From positions 186,001 to 250,000 of the forward strand of contig JAUSND010000019.1 of NCBI GenBank assembly GCA_030646295.1: a stretch of DNA of 64,000 bases, in the 5' to 3' direction. Position 1 is the first letter of the stretch. Each line of letters starts with the position of its first letter. The DNA comes from Moraxellaceae bacterium. GTDB lineage: Bacteria; Pseudomonadota; Gammaproteobacteria; Pseudomonadales; Moraxellaceae. A model generated the notes under the pieces. The model made no database searches and was not told the DNA's origin. It worked only from the letters and a program-made list of their open reading frames with translations. The position numbers and the translations under genes were made by a program. Below, piece after piece: positions 50,644 to 61,821 of the stretch.

Positions 50644-52230
50644 ATGAGCCAACACGATATTCATGCCCACCGCATCCTGATCCTGGATTTCGGTTCCCAG
50701 TACACGCAGCTGATTGCCCGCCGTGTGCGTGAGCTTGGTGTGTATTGCGAGCTGCGCGCTTTTGACATGACCGACGCGGAAATCCGCGCGTTCAATCCGA
50801 AAGGCATCATTCTGTCAGGTGGTCCGGAGTCCGTGACGGAGGCCGGTTCGCCACGTGCCCCCGAGTGCGTGTTCACGCTGGGGGTGCCGGTGTTCGGTAC
50901 CTGCTACGGCATGCAGACCATGGCCCAGCAACTGGGTGGCAAGGTCGAGGCATCCGATGTGCGCGAGTTCGGCTATGCCGAAGTGCAGCGTGAGGCGCCC
51001 AGCCGATTCTTCGAGGGTATCGAGGATCGTGTCGACAATGATGGCAAGGCGCTGCTGGATGTCTGGATGAGCCATGGCGACAAGGTCACCGTGCTTCCGC
51101 AGGGCTTTGCCGTGACAGCCTCAACACCCAGCTGCCCTATCGCGGCCATGAGCGATGAGAGCAAGCATTTCTACGGTGTGCAGTTCCATCCGGAGGTGAC
51201 CCATACCCACCAGGGCGGGCGCATGCTGGAGCGTTTCATTCGCGACATCTGTGGCTGTGATGCGTTATGGACGCCGGCCAACATCGTCGCCGACTCCATC
51301 GAGCGCATCCGTGCCCAGGTCGGCGACGATCAGGTGCTGCTCGGCCTGTCCGGTGGTGTTGATTCTTCCGTGGTTGCCGCTCTTCTGCACAAGGCCATCG
51401 GTGCCAAACTGACCTGTGTGTTTGTGGACAACGGGTTGTTGCGCAAGAACGAAGGCGATCAGGTCATGGCCATGTTTGCGAAAAACATGGGCGTGCGCGT
51501 GATACGCGTGGATGCTGCCGACGAGTTTCTCGGCAAGCTGGCCGGGGTGTCCGATCCGGAGGCCAAGCGCAAGATCATCGGCAATACCTTCATCGAGCTG
51601 TTCGATCGCGAGTCCGCCAAGCTGGCGGCCGGTGGTGTGAACTGGCTGGCGCAGGGCACCATTTATCCGGACGTGATCGAGTCCGCTGCCAGCAAGACCG
51701 GCAAGGCGCATGTGATCAAGTCGCACCACAATGTCGGCGGCCTGCCGGACGACATGAAGATGAAACTGGTCGAGCCGCTGCGCGAACTGTTCAAGGATGA
51801 AGTGCGCAAGATCGGTCTCGAACTCGGACTGCCCTATGACATGGTTTACCGTCATCCGTTCCCGGGGCCGGGACTGGGTGTGCGCATCCTGGGCGAAGTG
51901 AAAAAGGAATACGCCGACATCCTGCGCGAAGCCGACGCCATTTTCCTGGACGAGCTGCACAAGGCCGACTGGTATCACCAGACTTCGCAGGCGTTTGCCG
52001 TGTTCCTGCCGGTAAAGTCTGTTGGCGTGGTCGGCGATGGCCGCCGCTACCAGTGGGTGATTTCCCTGCGCGCCGTGCAGACCATCGATTTCATGACCGC
52101 ACACTGGGCGCACCTGCCGTATGAGTTGCTGGGCAAGGTGAGCAACCGCATCATCAACGAGATTGAGGGTGTGTCGCGCGTTGTCTATGACGTGTCCGGC
52201 AAGCCTCCTGCCACTATCGAATGGGAGTAA
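50644..52230 (+). CDS. guaA: GMP synthase (glutamine-hydrolysing)
   Basis: GuaA converts XMP to GMP. The 528-aa protein has the class I glutaminase domain ([13 protein letters not shown], with Cys87, and the FHPEVTHT triad region near 183-190), the ATP pyrophosphatase P-loop LSGGVDSS (near 235-242) and the C-terminal dimerisation domain ([25 protein letters not shown]). ATG 50644 follows CTGAG. The upstream frame extension is unsupported. Confidence 0.97.
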   Translation: MSQHDIHAHRILILDFGSQYTQLIARRVRELGVYCELRAFDMTDAEIRAFNPKGIILSGGPESVTEAGSPRAPECVFTLGVPVFGTCYGMQTMAQQLGGKVEASDVREFGYAEVQREAPSRFFEGIEDRVDNDGKALLDVWMSHGDKVTVLPQGFAVTASTPSCPIAAMSDESKHFYGVQFHPEVTHTHQGGRMLERFIRDICGCDALWTPANIVADSIERIRAQVGDDQVLLGLSGGVDSSVVAALLHKAIGAKLTCVFVDNGLLRKNEGDQVMAMFAKNMGVRVIRVDAADEFLGKLAGVSDPEAKRKIIGNTFIELFDRESAKLAAGGVNWLAQGTIYPDVIESAASKTGKAHVIKSHHNVGGLPDDMKMKLVEPLRELFKDEVRKIGLELGLPYDMVYRHPFPGPGLGVRILGEVKKEYADILREADAIFLDELHKADWYHQTSQAFAVFLPVKSVGVVGDGRRYQWVISLRAVQTIDFMTAHWAHLPYELLGKVSNRIINEIEGVSRVVYDVSGKPPATIEWE

Positions 52231-52403
52231 GGCCCTTCGGGCGCGCAGTTAGCCACTGCCCTGCGGTTGCTCTGATCGTGCGGCACTGGTTGATGCGCTC
52301 TCGCCCGGGTTGACCCGCTTGCCTGTCTTGAGAGGGCGAGGGCATGGCTGGTGTTGCTGTGAGTAGTGCTGCGCTATTGCAGGGATGACACGGCTCTTCA
52401 TTC

Positions 52404-52431
52404 TTGTCTGTGCTCGCCTTTTCTGTATATC
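52404..52431 (+). promoter_or_regulatory. Candidate promoter for the unknown-tadA operon
   Basis: TTGTCT (52404-52409) and TATATC (52426-52431) are 16 bp apart, 40 bp upstream of the start of the unknown gene. They lie in a 240-bp gap after guaA that otherwise holds nothing coding that I can support. Confidence 0.5.
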
Positions 52432-52470
52432 TTGCGCAGACCCAATCCTGTCCGGTGATACAGAGTTGTC

Positions 52471-52836
52471 ATGAGTGCCCAGGAAAAAATCCGTAATGCC
52501 GAAGAGGCGGTGCTCGAGCTGACGCTGTTTTTTGTGCGTCACTCGCTGCCACTGTGGCCGGCGCGCCTGTCGCCGGTCTTGCAGCATCTGCGTGCGGGCA
52601 ATGGTCCGGCGGCACTGGAGGCATGGGGTACCCTGGCGCTGATGGGCGAGTACGGCCTCATGCAGACGCGACTGACGTATGACGCCGGTTACCGTGCCGA
52701 GGACATGGCTGCAGAGCAGCAGCACTTCGAGCGGTTGCTGCAGCAGGCTCTGGATACCATCAACAACCTGCGTTTTTATCTTCGCTCTGGCGTCAACAAG
52801 CCGCTGGTCGAGATATACCCTGATGTGCCGCTATGA
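52471..52836 (+). CDS. Unknown protein upstream of tadA
   Basis: A 121-aa, all-helical-looking protein (MSAQEKIRNAEEAVLELTLFFV... then LINNLR-like segments). It has no signal peptide, membrane helix or known motif. It overlaps tadA by four bases, so they share a transcript. It may be coupled to tRNA editing or simply share the promoter. Confidence 0.6.
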   Translation: MSAQEKIRNAEEAVLELTLFFVRHSLPLWPARLSPVLQHLRAGNGPAALEAWGTLALMGEYGLMQTRLTYDAGYRAEDMAAEQQHFERLLQQALDTINNLRFYLRSGVNKPLVEIYPDVPL

Positions 52837-53330
52837 GTACCGCTTTCTCTGAACAGGATCAGGTCTTCATGCAGCGGGCGCTGCAACTGGCGCTGGCCGG
52901 AGAGGCACTGGGCGAGGTACCTGTGGGGGCGGTGCTGGTGCAGGATGGCGTGATCATTGGTGAGGGCTTCAATGCACCAATCACCCGCCATGACCCGACC
53001 GCGCATGCCGAAGTGGTGGCACTGCGTGCTGCGGCCGAACGTGTCGGCAACTACCGGCTTGAAAAAACCACGCTGTACGTAACGCTGGAGCCGTGCACCA
53101 TGTGCGTGGGCGCGCTGGTGCATGCACGGGTGGCACGGGTAGTGTTTGCGGCCGCCGAACCCAAGGCCGGTTCGCTGGTGAGTGCACGTCGCCAGCTGGA
53201 GAGTGGCTACTACAATCATGTGTTTCTGTTTGAGGGCGGGCTGCTGGCAGACGAGGCCGGTACCATGCTCTCCGATTTTTTCCGGCGGCGCCGTCTGGCA
53301 CAAAAAGCCGCCACTCCACGTGGGGAATGA
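52833..53330 (+). CDS. tadA: tRNA adenosine(34) deaminase
   Basis: TadA deaminates A34 of tRNA-Arg(ACG) to inosine. The 165-aa product has the zinc site HAE (His58, Glu60) and PCTMC (Cys88, Cys91), and VGAVLVQDG near 31-39. It is 3 bp before a crotonase gene. Confidence 0.96.
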   Translation: MSTAFSEQDQVFMQRALQLALAGEALGEVPVGAVLVQDGVIIGEGFNAPITRHDPTAHAEVVALRAAAERVGNYRLEKTTLYVTLEPCTMCVGALVHARVARVVFAAAEPKAGSLVSARRQLESGYYNHVFLFEGGLLADEAGTMLSDFFRRRRLAQKAATPRGE

Positions 53331-53333
53331 GCA

Positions 53334-54128
53334 ATGACTGATCGTGTGCGTACCGAGATCCGTGATGACGTGGCCTACGTCACCATGACCCGGTCTGACA
53401 AATACAATGCGCTCGACTGGGACATGTTGTGCGCCCTGGTGGATGCGGCGGAACGAATCGGCAAGGACAAGTCCGTTCGTGCGGTGATCCTGCAAGGTGA
53501 AGGCAAGGCATTCTGCAGTGGCCTGGATTTCCCGTCATTCACGAAACAGCCGGCACGCATGGTGCGCGGTTTTCTCAAGTATGGCGTCAAGACCACCAAC
53601 CTGTTCCAGGAAGTGGCCTGGTGCTGGCGACGTTTGCCGGTGCCGGTGATTGCCGTCATTCATGGCTATTGCTACGGCGGCGGTGTACAGATCGCGCTCG
53701 GTGCAGATTTCCGCTATACCACTGCCGAGTGCGAGTTCTCCATTCTGGAGGCCAAGTGGGGGCTGGTGCCCGACATGACCGGCACCGTCACCCTGCGCGA
53801 GCTGCTGCCCATGGATCAGGCCAAACTGCTCACCATGACCGGCCGCATGTTCAGTGGTGCCGAGGCGCGCGAACTGAATCTGGTGACCGGCGTCAGTGCC
53901 GATCCGCTGGCAGAGGCCGAAAAACTGGTGGCCGAGATCAAGACCCGTTCACCGGATGCCGTGGCCGCGACCAAGCAGCTTTTTCATGAGACCTGGGTGG
54001 CCGGCGTGCGTCGCGCGTTCTCGAAGGAGTCACGCATCCAGCTGGGCTTGCTGATGGGCAAGAACCAGAAAATAGCAGTGCAGTCGAACTTCAGAAAGGA
54101 AACGCCCAGCTTCCTGCCCCGCAAGTAA
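53334..54128 (+). CDS. Enoyl-CoA hydratase/isomerase (crotonase) family protein
   Basis: A 264-aa crotonase-fold protein. Oxyanion-hole segments are GKAFCSGLDF near 59-68 and IHGYCYGGGVQIALGADFRY near 109-128. Catalytic Glu candidates lie in EFSILEAKWGLVPDMTG near 132-148. The exact reaction is unclear; it could act in fatty acid degradation or on another acyl-CoA. It is convergent with yaiI, 3 bp apart. Confidence 0.85.
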   Translation: MTDRVRTEIRDDVAYVTMTRSDKYNALDWDMLCALVDAAERIGKDKSVRAVILQGEGKAFCSGLDFPSFTKQPARMVRGFLKYGVKTTNLFQEVAWCWRRLPVPVIAVIHGYCYGGGVQIALGADFRYTTAECEFSILEAKWGLVPDMTGTVTLRELLPMDQAKLLTMTGRMFSGAEARELNLVTGVSADPLAEAEKLVAEIKTRSPDAVAATKQLFHETWVAGVRRAFSKESRIQLGLLMGKNQKIAVQSNFRKETPSFLPRK

Positions 54129-54131
54129 ACG

Positions 54132-54605
54132 TCAGCTCTTTTTCATGTGCTGGGCCAGAAACCGGTCCAGCGCATTGGCAAAGGCCATGCGGTCCTGCTG
54201 GCTGAACGTTGCCGGGCCGCCCACCTGCACGCCGCTGGAGCGCAGTTCCTCCATGAAGTTGCGCATGGTCAGTCGCTGCCGGATGTTGTCTGACGTATAA
54301 AACGTGCCACGCGGATTCAGCGCATAGGCGCCTTTTTCGACAACCTTGGCGGCGAGCGGAATATCAGCCGTGATGGCGAGATCCCCCGGCTGTATCAACT
54401 CCACAATGCGGTCATCGGCCACATCAAATCCGGCAGGTACCTGTATGGACTTCATCCATGCCACGCGAGGCACCGGGATGAACTGGTTGGCCACCAGTGT
54501 GCAGACAATCCCGCGCCGTTCGGCTGCACGAAAGAGGATGTCCTTGATGACATTCGGGCAGGCATCGGCATCCACCCAGAGTTGCAGTTGGCGAGCCTCT
54601 GTCAT
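54132..54605 (-). CDS. yaiI: DUF188/YaiI-family protein
   Basis: A 157-aa protein with the YaiI/YqxD family pattern: [23 protein letters not shown] near 8-30, [13 protein letters not shown] near 77-89 and a C-terminal [13 protein letters not shown]. The aspartates suggest a PIN-like nuclease fold, but the activity is unproven. An intrinsic terminator separates it from mltF, so it likely has its own promoter. Confidence 0.85.
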   Translation of the reverse strand: MTEARQLQLWVDADACPNVIKDILFRAAERRGIVCTLVANQFIPVPRVAWMKSIQVPAGFDVADDRIVELIQPGDLAITADIPLAAKVVEKGAYALNPRGTFYTSDNIRQRLTMRNFMEELRSSGVQVGGPATFSQQDRMAFANALDRFLAQHMKKS

Positions 54606-54633
54606 GCCGGGGCCATCTCCTTTGGATTGCGGA

Positions 54634-54660
54634 CAAAAAAATCCCCGGCGCCCCGGGGAA
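54634..54660 (-). terminator. Rho-independent terminator of mltF
   Basis: Read on the minus strand: TCCCCGG / CCGGGGA (7-bp stem, 4-base loop) followed by seven T residues. It sits 30 bp after the mltF stop and before yaiI. Confidence 0.85.
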
Positions 54661-54689
54661 TGAGAGAGTAAGGGTAACAGTTGGCAGGA

Positions 54690-56132
54690 TCAGCGCGTGA
54701 TGTCGCGTTCGTTCTGGTTCCATGCCACACGGGTATCGCTGTTCATGGTGGTAGCCAGCAGTAGCGTGTCGTAGTAACGGCGAACCTGCTGTACGTATAC
54801 CAGCGCCTGACCAACAGGAATGCGACGTCCGTTCTTGCGCGCGTCGGAGGCCATCTGGCGCAGATGACGGCTTACCGTCAGCCACTTGTCGGCATCTTCC
54901 CCGTTGACGAGGGCATTCTTGCGTGCACGATCAATATGGGCCGGCCCCATGTTGTAGGCCGCCAGTGCCATCCAGGTACGGTCCGGCTCACGAACAGTGT
55001 CGGGCAGGCGCTCGGTGATCTGGCGGTAATAGGCGGCGCCACCTTCAATGCTCTGGCGGGCATTGTTGCGGTCGGCCACTCCCATGTCCGAGGCGGTTCC
55101 CTGCGTCAGCATCATCATGCCCTGCACACCGGTCGGGGAGATGGCATTGGGCTGCCAGCGTGATTCCTGATAGGCGATCGCCGCCAGCAGGCGCCAGTCC
55201 ATGCTGTTGGCATCCGCATTCTTCCTGAAGATGTCTTCGTAGCGCGGCAGTTTCTGGTTCATGTCGCGCTGGAAGCTTTTCACGGAGTAGGGGTCAAAGG
55301 TATCGCCCTGACTGTAAAAGGCGACCAGACGATCCAGGGTGCCGTCGGCCTGCTTGCGCGCCAGAAAGGCCTGGGCGGCCTTGAACAGGCTCTGGTCACG
55401 GGTCTTGACGAGTGCCCAGCCCAGCTCACTGTTGTCCTGCAGGTTGAGGGAAACGCCAAGATTGGGGAAAAGGGCGCGGCGTGCATCAAACTCACTGGAG
55501 TTCAGGGCCACATAATCAAGATCACCGGTCACGACCTGGTCCAGCAGCAGCAGGGGATCGGTATCCTCAAATTCGATAATGGTCAGGTCCGGGCGCCAGC
55601 GCGTCATGGCCTTGAGGCGGACGGACTCGGTAGAGCCGGCAATGACACCGATGCGGGCATTGCCAAGATCATCAAAACGGGAGGGCAGCGGGCGGTCCAG
55701 TCGCTGGATAAGCTGCTCACTGACGGCCATGTAAGGCTCGGCGACACGCAGACGCTTCAGGCGCGGGTCATCCGTGGCCAGCCCGGTAATGGCGATGTCG
55801 GCATGGTTATGGCGAATGGCATCAAGTACGCTGCCGGCATCGGGCTCGTTCTCAAGTACGAGCTTCACGCCAAGCTCTTCGGCAAACAGCTGCGCCAGCT
55901 CGTACTGGAAGCCACGGGCACCGTCAGGCGTATTCTGGAACGTCGTCGGGCCGCTGGTTCCGGCCAGGGTGAGTACGCCACGCTGCTGCACATGCTGCAG
56001 GGCAGTGGTGGCCGGCTTCAGATGAAAAATGGTGAAGAGAAGGGCACTGAAAAACACACCGCGTGCCATAATTTTCAGGCTTTGCGCGGGGTGTGGCAGT
56101 CTGGTTCGTAGCGCCTGGAAGCCGCTAGACAT
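54690..56132 (-). CDS. mltF: Membrane-bound lytic transglycosylase MltF
   Basis: MltF cuts peptidoglycan glycan strands in the periplasm. The 480-aa product has an N-terminal hydrophobic anchor or signal (MARGVFFSALLFTIFHL), an SBP_bac_3-like domain (about 50-270, RGVLTLAGTSGPTTF onward) and a C-terminal lysozyme-like SLT domain with the catalytic Glu in AYQESRWQPNAISPTGVQGMMMLT. GAGG lies 8 bases before ATG 56132. The frame extension to 56279 is unsupported. It is divergent from purL. Confidence 0.93.
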   Translation of the reverse strand: MSSGFQALRTRLPHPAQSLKIMARGVFFSALLFTIFHLKPATTALQHVQQRGVLTLAGTSGPTTFQNTPDGARGFQYELAQLFAEELGVKLVLENEPDAGSVLDAIRHNHADIAITGLATDDPRLKRLRVAEPYMAVSEQLIQRLDRPLPSRFDDLGNARIGVIAGSTESVRLKAMTRWRPDLTIIEFEDTDPLLLLDQVVTGDLDYVALNSSEFDARRALFPNLGVSLNLQDNSELGWALVKTRDQSLFKAAQAFLARKQADGTLDRLVAFYSQGDTFDPYSVKSFQRDMNQKLPRYEDIFRKNADANSMDWRLLAAIAYQESRWQPNAISPTGVQGMMMLTQGTASDMGVADRNNARQSIEGGAAYYRQITERLPDTVREPDRTWMALAAYNMGPAHIDRARKNALVNGEDADKWLTVSRHLRQMASDARKNGRRIPVGQALVYVQQVRRYYDTLLLATTMNSDTRVAWNQNERDITR

Positions 56133-56529
56133 CCTTAGTACCTCGTTCGGTTTACCGTTAATGCCAGTTGCATGCACACGCTGCATTGCACCCGTCGTCG
56201 CGTTTACCCTAGGGGGTGTTTCGGTAGCCAGTGGGCTCACCAAAGCGCGTTGCCGAACCTGCCAACAGCAGGGTCTCAACGCGAGGTCGGGCGAAATCTA
56301 TCGACCACTTCACATTATGTCTAGACCTTGACAGCACAATCTGCCCGGGATTGTCCGACAGTTTTGTGATGATCTGACCGGTTGCCCACCCTGCCGGGTG
56401 TCCTGAAACCCCCGATTCCAGTATGATTGCGGCCTGCTCCAAGCCCCTTTTACCGTTTGTCGTCTGACCCACCATTCAGCGGCCAACGAGAGAGACAACC
56501 CCTATTTCGCCGTTTTCCGAGAGACCGAC
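56133..56529. other. Intergenic region between mltF and purL
   Basis: A 397-bp divergent gap. A TTGACA (56338-56343) lacks a good -10, and a TATGAT (56422-56427) about 100 bp upstream of purL lacks a good -35. I see no riboswitch-like fold or small gene that I can support. Confidence 0.6.
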
Positions 56530-59500
56530 ATGCTCATCCTGCCTGGTTCCCTGGCGCTTTCCGCTTTTCGACAGAACCGACTGCTGCGCGACCTGAAGGC
56601 CCTGTTGCCCCGGGTGACCTCCGTTCATGCCCGGTTCATGCACCTGGTGGATGGCCAGCCGGATGCCGAGGGGCATCGTCGACTGGAAGAGCTGCTGCAT
56701 TACGGTGAGGGTTTTGCCGCCCGGGATGCGGGAGAGCTTTTTCTGGTAGTGCCGCGTCCCGGTACCATTTCGCCCTGGTCATCAAAGGCGACTGATATTG
56801 CACACAATTGTGGTGTTGGCGGCGTGCATCGTATTGAGCGTGCAACAGCCTTCTATATAGAAGGAGGCCCTTTCTCGCTGGAAGAGCGCAGCCTGCTGTC
56901 AGCAAAGCTGCATGACCGCATGACACAGGCCGTGCTGGCCGGGCTCGATGAAGCCTCCGTGCTGTTTCGTGCAGAGGAGCCCCGTCCACTGTCTTTTGTG
57001 GATATTCTCGCGGGCGGTCGTGCTGCCCTCGAAGCGGCCAATCGTGAAAAGGGCTTTGCGCTGTCTGATGACGAGATTGATTACCTCGTCGAGAACTTCA
57101 TTGCACTCAAGCGCAATCCTACGGACGTCGAGCTGATGATGTTCGCGCAGGCGAACTCGGAACATTGCCGTCACAAGATTTTCAATGCGGACTGGACCAT
57201 CGACGGCGAGCAGCAGGATCGCTCGCTGTTCCAGATGATCAAGAACACCTATGCCTGTGCGCCGGACAACATCCTGTCGGCGTACAAGGACAATGCCGCC
57301 GTCATTACCGGGCACCATGCAGCACGCTTCTATCCGGACGCGGGCTCGCACCAGTACCGCTTCAGTGATGAAGACGTGCATATCCTGATGAAGGTGGAAA
57401 CGCACAATCACCCGACAGCGATCTCGCCCTTTCCTGGCGCATCAACCGGCTCTGGTGGCGAAATCCGTGATGAGGGTGCAACCGGCCGTGGTGGCAAGCC
57501 CAAGGCCGGCCTGACCGGCTTCTCTGTTTCCAATCTGAAGATTCCCGGCTTTGTACAGCCGTGGGAGCAGGATTACGGCAAACCCAACCGTATCGTGACC
57601 GCCCTCGACATCATGATCGAAGGACCGCTCGGTGGTGCCGCCTTCAATAACGAGTTCGGCCGCCCGGCGCTCTGTGGTTATTTCCGCAGCTTTGAAATGA
57701 GCGTGAACGGCCTGAGTGGCCCGGAAGTGCGCGGCTATCACAAGCCGATCATGATTGCCGGGGGTTACGGCAACATTCGTGGTGACCATGTGCAGAAAAA
57801 CCCGATCCAGCCCGGCGACCAGCTGATTGTGCTGGGCGGCCCGGCCCTGCTGATCGGTCTGGGTGGTGGTGCAGCATCCTCGGTGGCCAGTGGTACCAGT
57901 GCAGAAAGCCTCGACTTTGCCTCGGTGCAGCGTGACAACCCTGAAATGGAGCGCCGCTGCCAGGAAGTTCTCGATGTGTGCTGGGCCATGGGTGACAACA
58001 ACCCCATCGTTTCCGTGCATGACGTTGGCGCGGGTGGCCTCTCCAATGCCATGCCGGAACTGGTGCACGAGCATGATCTTGGCGCTGCGCTGAACCTGCG
58101 CGCCATTCCCAATCTCGAACCGGGCCTGCGTCCGGTGGAAATCTGGTGCAACGAAGCGCAGGAGCGTTATGTGCTGGCGGTATCGCCGGCGCGTCTTGCC
58201 GAGTTTGAAGCCATTTGCGCGCGTGAGCGTTGCCCGTTTGCGGTGCTGGGCGAAGCGACGGCTGTGCAGCAGCTGACCGTGGCCGATCCTCATTTCGGTA
58301 ATCATCCAGTCGACATGCCCATGCAGGTCTTGCTTGGCAAGGCGCCCCGCATGCTGCGCACTGTCGAGCGCAAGACGCTGGAGCAGCCGGCGCTTGATCT
58401 CTCCGGCATTGATATAAAGGACGCGGCACTGCGCGTACTGCGCTTGCCGTCGGTGGCCAGCAAATCGTTCCTTATCACGATCGGTGACCGCTCCATTACC
58501 GGGCTTGTTGCGCGGGAGCAGATGGTGGGCCCATGGCAGGTGCCGGTGGCAGACTGTGCGGTGACGGCGACTGGCTTCAATACCTATACCGGCGAGTCGA
58601 TGTCCATGGGTGAGCGAACCCCGTTGGCACTGATTGATGCGGCCGCCAGCGCGCGCATGGCGGTGGGTGAAGCACTGACCAATATCGCTGCATCGCAAAT
58701 CAGCAAGATTGCGGACATCAAACTATCGGCCAACTGGATGGCTGCTGCCGGTCATGGCAAGGAAGACGAAAACCTGTTTGATGCGGTAAAGGCTGTCGGC
58801 ATGGAAATCTGCCCTCAGCTGGGTATCGCCATTCCGGTGGGCAAGGACTCCCTGTCCATGCGTACCGTGTGGGATGACGGTGCGGAAAAGAAGGCAGTGA
58901 CGGCACCGCTGTCACTGGTGATCACGGCATTTGCGCCGGTAACCGATGTGCGCAAGACGCTGACACCCCAACTGCTTACCGACAAGGGTGACACGGTACT
59001 GCTGCTGGTTGATCTGGGGGCTGGACGTAACCGTCTCGGCGGCTCGGCACTGGCGCAGGTTTACAGCCAGATCGGCAATCAGGCACCGGATGTGGATGAT
59101 GCAGATCTGCTCAAGGCGTTCTTTGTGACGGTGCAGACACTCAATGCCAATGGTCGCCTGCTTGCCTATCACGATCGCAGTGACGGTGGTCTTTTTGCGG
59201 CAGTGACGGAAATGGCATTTGCCGGTCGCACCGGGGTGTCGCTGGATATCACTGGTGATTTGCTGCCTGCCCTGTTCAATGAAGAGCTGGGGGCGGTTTT
59301 GCAAGTCACTGCTGCCGATGCTGCGATCGTGCTGGAAACATTCTCTGTTGCGGGAGTGCCGGCAAAGAAGATTGGCACGCTGAACTCCAGTGATGCAGTG
59401 CAGATCCGTCATGATGGTGCCATGGTTTTTGATGCCGCCCGTGCCGGTCTGCAGCGCATTTGGACGGAGACCAGTTATCGCATTCAGGCCATGCGTGACA

Positions 59501-60393
59501 ATGCCGATTGTGCGCAGCAGGAGTTTGATCGCCTGCTGGAAACCGGTGATACCGGCTTGCAGGTTGCACTCACGTATGATGTGAATGAAAACATTGCCGC
59601 CCCGTTCATCAGCACTGGGGTACGTCCGAAAATCGCCGTCCTGCGCGAACAGGGCGTTAATGGCCAGATCGAAATGGCAGCGGCGTTTGACCGTGCCGGC
59701 TTCAATGCCGTGGATGTGCACATGAGTGACATCATCAACGGACGCGTCAGCCTGAAGGACTTCAAGGGGCTGGTTACCTGCGGCGGCTTTTCCTACGGGG
59801 ATGTGCTTGGTGCTGGTGGGGGCTGGGCGCGTTCGGCGCTTTTCAATCCGCGCGCAAGAGACGAGTTTGCGGCGTTCTTCGCCCGTCTGGATACCTTCTC
59901 GCTCGGTGTGTGTAATGGCTGCCAGATGCTGTCGCAGCTGAAGGATCTTATTCCCGGTGCCGATGCCTGGCCGCGTTTTGTGCGCAATACCAGCGAGCAG
60001 TTCGAAGCTCGTACCGTCATGGTGGAAGTCAAGCAGTCCCCTTCCGTGTTGCTGGCCGGAATGGCCGGGTCACGCATGCCTATTGCCGTGGCTCATGGAG
60101 AGGGCCGTATCAGTGATGCGGCTGAACGCATGGCGGCATTGGCGGGTAGCGGGCTGGTGGCGGTGGGGTATGTGGATAATCAGGGCCGCCCGGCAGAAAT
60201 ATACCCGCTTAATCCGAATGGATCTCTCCTTGGCATTACCGGCGTGACCAGTGCCGATGGTCGAGCCACCATCATGATGCCGCATCCGGAGCGTGTGTTC
60301 CGCGCCGTCCAGCACAGCTGGTATCCGGATGAGTGGAAGGAAGACGGCTCCTGGATGCGCCTGTTCCGGAATGCCCGCGTTTTTGTCGGCTGA
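56530..60393 (+). CDS. purL: Phosphoribosylformylglycinamidine synthase
   Basis: PurL makes FGAM from FGAR in purine synthesis. The 1287-aa single-chain form, as in gammaproteobacteria, has an N-terminal PurS-like part, two AIRS-like ATP domains (RKPTDVE-like segment near 200, [16 protein letters not shown] near 298-313, [20 protein letters not shown] near 488-507) and a C-terminal glutaminase with the catalytic Cys in [12 protein letters not shown] and the FHPE-like [10 protein letters not shown] near 1254. It starts with ATG 56530. Confidence 0.97.
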   Translation: MLILPGSLALSAFRQNRLLRDLKALLPRVTSVHARFMHLVDGQPDAEGHRRLEELLHYGEGFAARDAGELFLVVPRPGTISPWSSKATDIAHNCGVGGVHRIERATAFYIEGGPFSLEERSLLSAKLHDRMTQAVLAGLDEASVLFRAEEPRPLSFVDILAGGRAALEAANREKGFALSDDEIDYLVENFIALKRNPTDVELMMFAQANSEHCRHKIFNADWTIDGEQQDRSLFQMIKNTYACAPDNILSAYKDNAAVITGHHAARFYPDAGSHQYRFSDEDVHILMKVETHNHPTAISPFPGASTGSGGEIRDEGATGRGGKPKAGLTGFSVSNLKIPGFVQPWEQDYGKPNRIVTALDIMIEGPLGGAAFNNEFGRPALCGYFRSFEMSVNGLSGPEVRGYHKPIMIAGGYGNIRGDHVQKNPIQPGDQLIVLGGPALLIGLGGGAASSVASGTSAESLDFASVQRDNPEMERRCQEVLDVCWAMGDNNPIVSVHDVGAGGLSNAMPELVHEHDLGAALNLRAIPNLEPGLRPVEIWCNEAQERYVLAVSPARLAEFEAICARERCPFAVLGEATAVQQLTVADPHFGNHPVDMPMQVLLGKAPRMLRTVERKTLEQPALDLSGIDIKDAALRVLRLPSVASKSFLITIGDRSITGLVAREQMVGPWQVPVADCAVTATGFNTYTGESMSMGERTPLALIDAAASARMAVGEALTNIAASQISKIADIKLSANWMAAAGHGKEDENLFDAVKAVGMEICPQLGIAIPVGKDSLSMRTVWDDGAEKKAVTAPLSLVITAFAPVTDVRKTLTPQLLTDKGDTVLLLVDLGAGRNRLGGSALAQVYSQIGNQAPDVDDADLLKAFFVTVQTLNANGRLLAYHDRSDGGLFAAVTEMAFAGRTGVSLDITGDLLPALFNEELGAVLQVTAADAAIVLETFSVAGVPAKKIGTLNSSDAVQIRHDGAMVFDAARAGLQRIWTETSYRIQAMRDNADCAQQEFDRLLETGDTGLQVALTYDVNENIAAPFISTGVRPKIAVLREQGVNGQIEMAAAFDRAGFNAVDVHMSDIINGRVSLKDFKGLVTCGGFSYGDVLGAGGGWARSALFNPRARDEFAAFFARLDTFSLGVCNGCQMLSQLKDLIPGADAWPRFVRNTSEQFEARTVMVEVKQSPSVLLAGMAGSRMPIAVAHGEGRISDAAERMAALAGSGLVAVGYVDNQGRPAEIYPLNPNGSLLGITGVTSADGRATIMMPHPERVFRAVQHSWYPDEWKEDGSWMRLFRNARVFVG

Positions 60394-60431
60394 CGTCCAG
60401 GTGGGCCAAGGGTTGTAGAGCGGGGGCGCAA

Positions 60432-60743
60432 ATGTACAAGATCACATTCTATGTTCCCGAGACGCATCTTGATGACGTGAAGGCTGCGCTGTTTGCGGCA
60501 GGAGCGGGGCGTGTCGGTGCTTACGACAGCTGCGCCTGGCAGGTGAAGGGGCAGGGACAGTTCCGGCCGCTCGCCGGCAGCAACCCCTTTATCGGGCATC
60601 AGGGTGTGGTCGAGCAGGTTGATGAATACAGGGTTGAGCTGGTCTGCGATGAGGCGTGCGTGCAGGATGCACTCGCCGCGCTCAAACGGACTCATCCGTA
60701 TGAAGAGCCGGCTTATGATGTCGTGCGCCTGCTTGATTTGTGA
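60432..60743 (+). CDS. NIF3/YqfO C-terminal-type protein
   Basis: A 103-aa small protein (MYKITFYVPETHLDDVKAALF, ending THPYEEPAYDVVRLLDL) related to the central insert domain of YqfO/NIF3 proteins and to CutA-like folds. The terminal HPYEEPAYDV block is the family mark. The function is unproven. GGGGGCGC precedes ATG 60432. It follows purL after 38 bp. Confidence 0.85.
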   Translation: MYKITFYVPETHLDDVKAALFAAGAGRVGAYDSCAWQVKGQGQFRPLAGSNPFIGHQGVVEQVDEYRVELVCDEACVQDALAALKRTHPYEEPAYDVVRLLDL

Positions 60744-60807
60744 CAGCGGCATGCTATTGCGGTATCGTGACGCCGGAACTGCTGTACGGCTTGATGGGAT
60801 GTAAGGG

Positions 60808-61821
60808 ATGGCTGAACGTACCGATGCGCACATAATGCTGCGCCTGATTTATCAGGCAATGCTTAATGCCGGCCTTCCGGCCGAGGCAGTGCTGGCAAAG
60901 GCTGGTGTTGCCCTGCAGCGTCTGGATGATCCTTCCGCGCGCACACCGAATGCGGCCCAGACCATGTTCTGGCAGGCTGCCGAAGATGTCGCCCGTGATC
61001 CGCATGTCGGATTGCATCTGGGGGCGCATCTCCCGCTTTATCGTGGACAGGTTCTTGAATATCTTTTTACCTCCAGCCCCAGTTTTGGTGATGGCCTCAA
61101 GCGCGCCATGGCCTTTCATCGATTGTTGAGTGATGTGGTCGCGGGTCAGTTGGTGGTGGATGACCGGCATTGCTACCTTGTTGGCATGGCGGGCCCCAGG
61201 GCCAACCGGCATTTTGCCGAGTGCCTTGCTGCCGGCATGATCCAGTTTTTCCGTTTTGTCACGGATAACCAGTTTCAGCCTCTGGGTGTGCACTTCGAGC
61301 ATTCGGAGGGGGCACCCAAGGAAGAGTACGAGCGTATTTACGGTTGCCCGGCAACACTTGGGTGTGCGGAGTACCGCCTCTACTTTAATCGGGAAGTGCT
61401 TGGGCACCGGATATGGCAGGCTGAACCGCGCCTGTTGCGTCTGCATGAGCAGCTCGCCAACGAGCAGCTCGCCGAGCTTGAGCGGCATGATCTGGTGGCA
61501 GAGGTGAAGCGTGCCATTGGTGAAATGCTGGAGAGCGGCGATACCAGTCTTGAGGCTGTTGCCAGACGCCTTGGGCTGCCGCCCCGTCGCCTGCGCAGCC
61601 AGCTGGCCGAGGCCAATACCAGTTTTAACCAGATTCTGGCGGACTACCGTTCACGCCTGTCACGCCGTCTGCTGGCAAAGACCGATGAGCCTATCGAGCA
61701 GATTGTCTATCTCACCGGCTTTTCCGAGCCAAGTACGTTCTACCGGGCCTTCAAGCGCTGGACCAACGAAACGCCGGTCGAGTACAGAAAGCGCAAGCGT
61801 GAGCAGGCAGCCAGGCGCTGA
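60808..61821 (+). CDS. AraC-family transcriptional regulator
   Basis: A 337-aa regulator. The N-terminal region (about 1-220) resembles the arabinose-binding-type sensor domain of PF12625. The C-terminal AraC domain (about 235-335) has two helix-turn-helix units, LEAVARRLGLPPRRLRSQLAE and IEQIVYLTGFSEPSTFYRAFKRWTNETPVEYR. The effector is unknown. It lies 64 bp after the NIF3-like gene and is tail-to-tail with the Gcr gene, with no base between the stop codons. Confidence 0.9.
   Translation: MAERTDAHIMLRLIYQAMLNAGLPAEAVLAKAGVALQRLDDPSARTPNAAQTMFWQAAEDVARDPHVGLHLGAHLPLYRGQVLEYLFTSSPSFGDGLKRAMAFHRLLSDVVAGQLVVDDRHCYLVGMAGPRANRHFAECLAAGMIQFFRFVTDNQFQPLGVHFEHSEGAPKEEYERIYGCPATLGCAEYRLYFNREVLGHRIWQAEPRLLRLHEQLANEQLAELERHDLVAEVKRAIGEMLESGDTSLEAVARRLGLPPRRLRSQLAEANTSFNQILADYRSRLSRRLLAKTDEPIEQIVYLTGFSEPSTFYRAFKRWTNETPVEYRKRKREQAARR

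Noticed and set aside
52249-52725. 158-codon minus-strand frame after guaA
   Set aside because: It overlaps the small gene coupled to tadA, is rich in Arg/Gln and has no motif or ribosome site, so it is a shadow.
57442-58698. 418-codon minus-strand frame
   Set aside because: Antisense shadow of purL, with no motif of its own.
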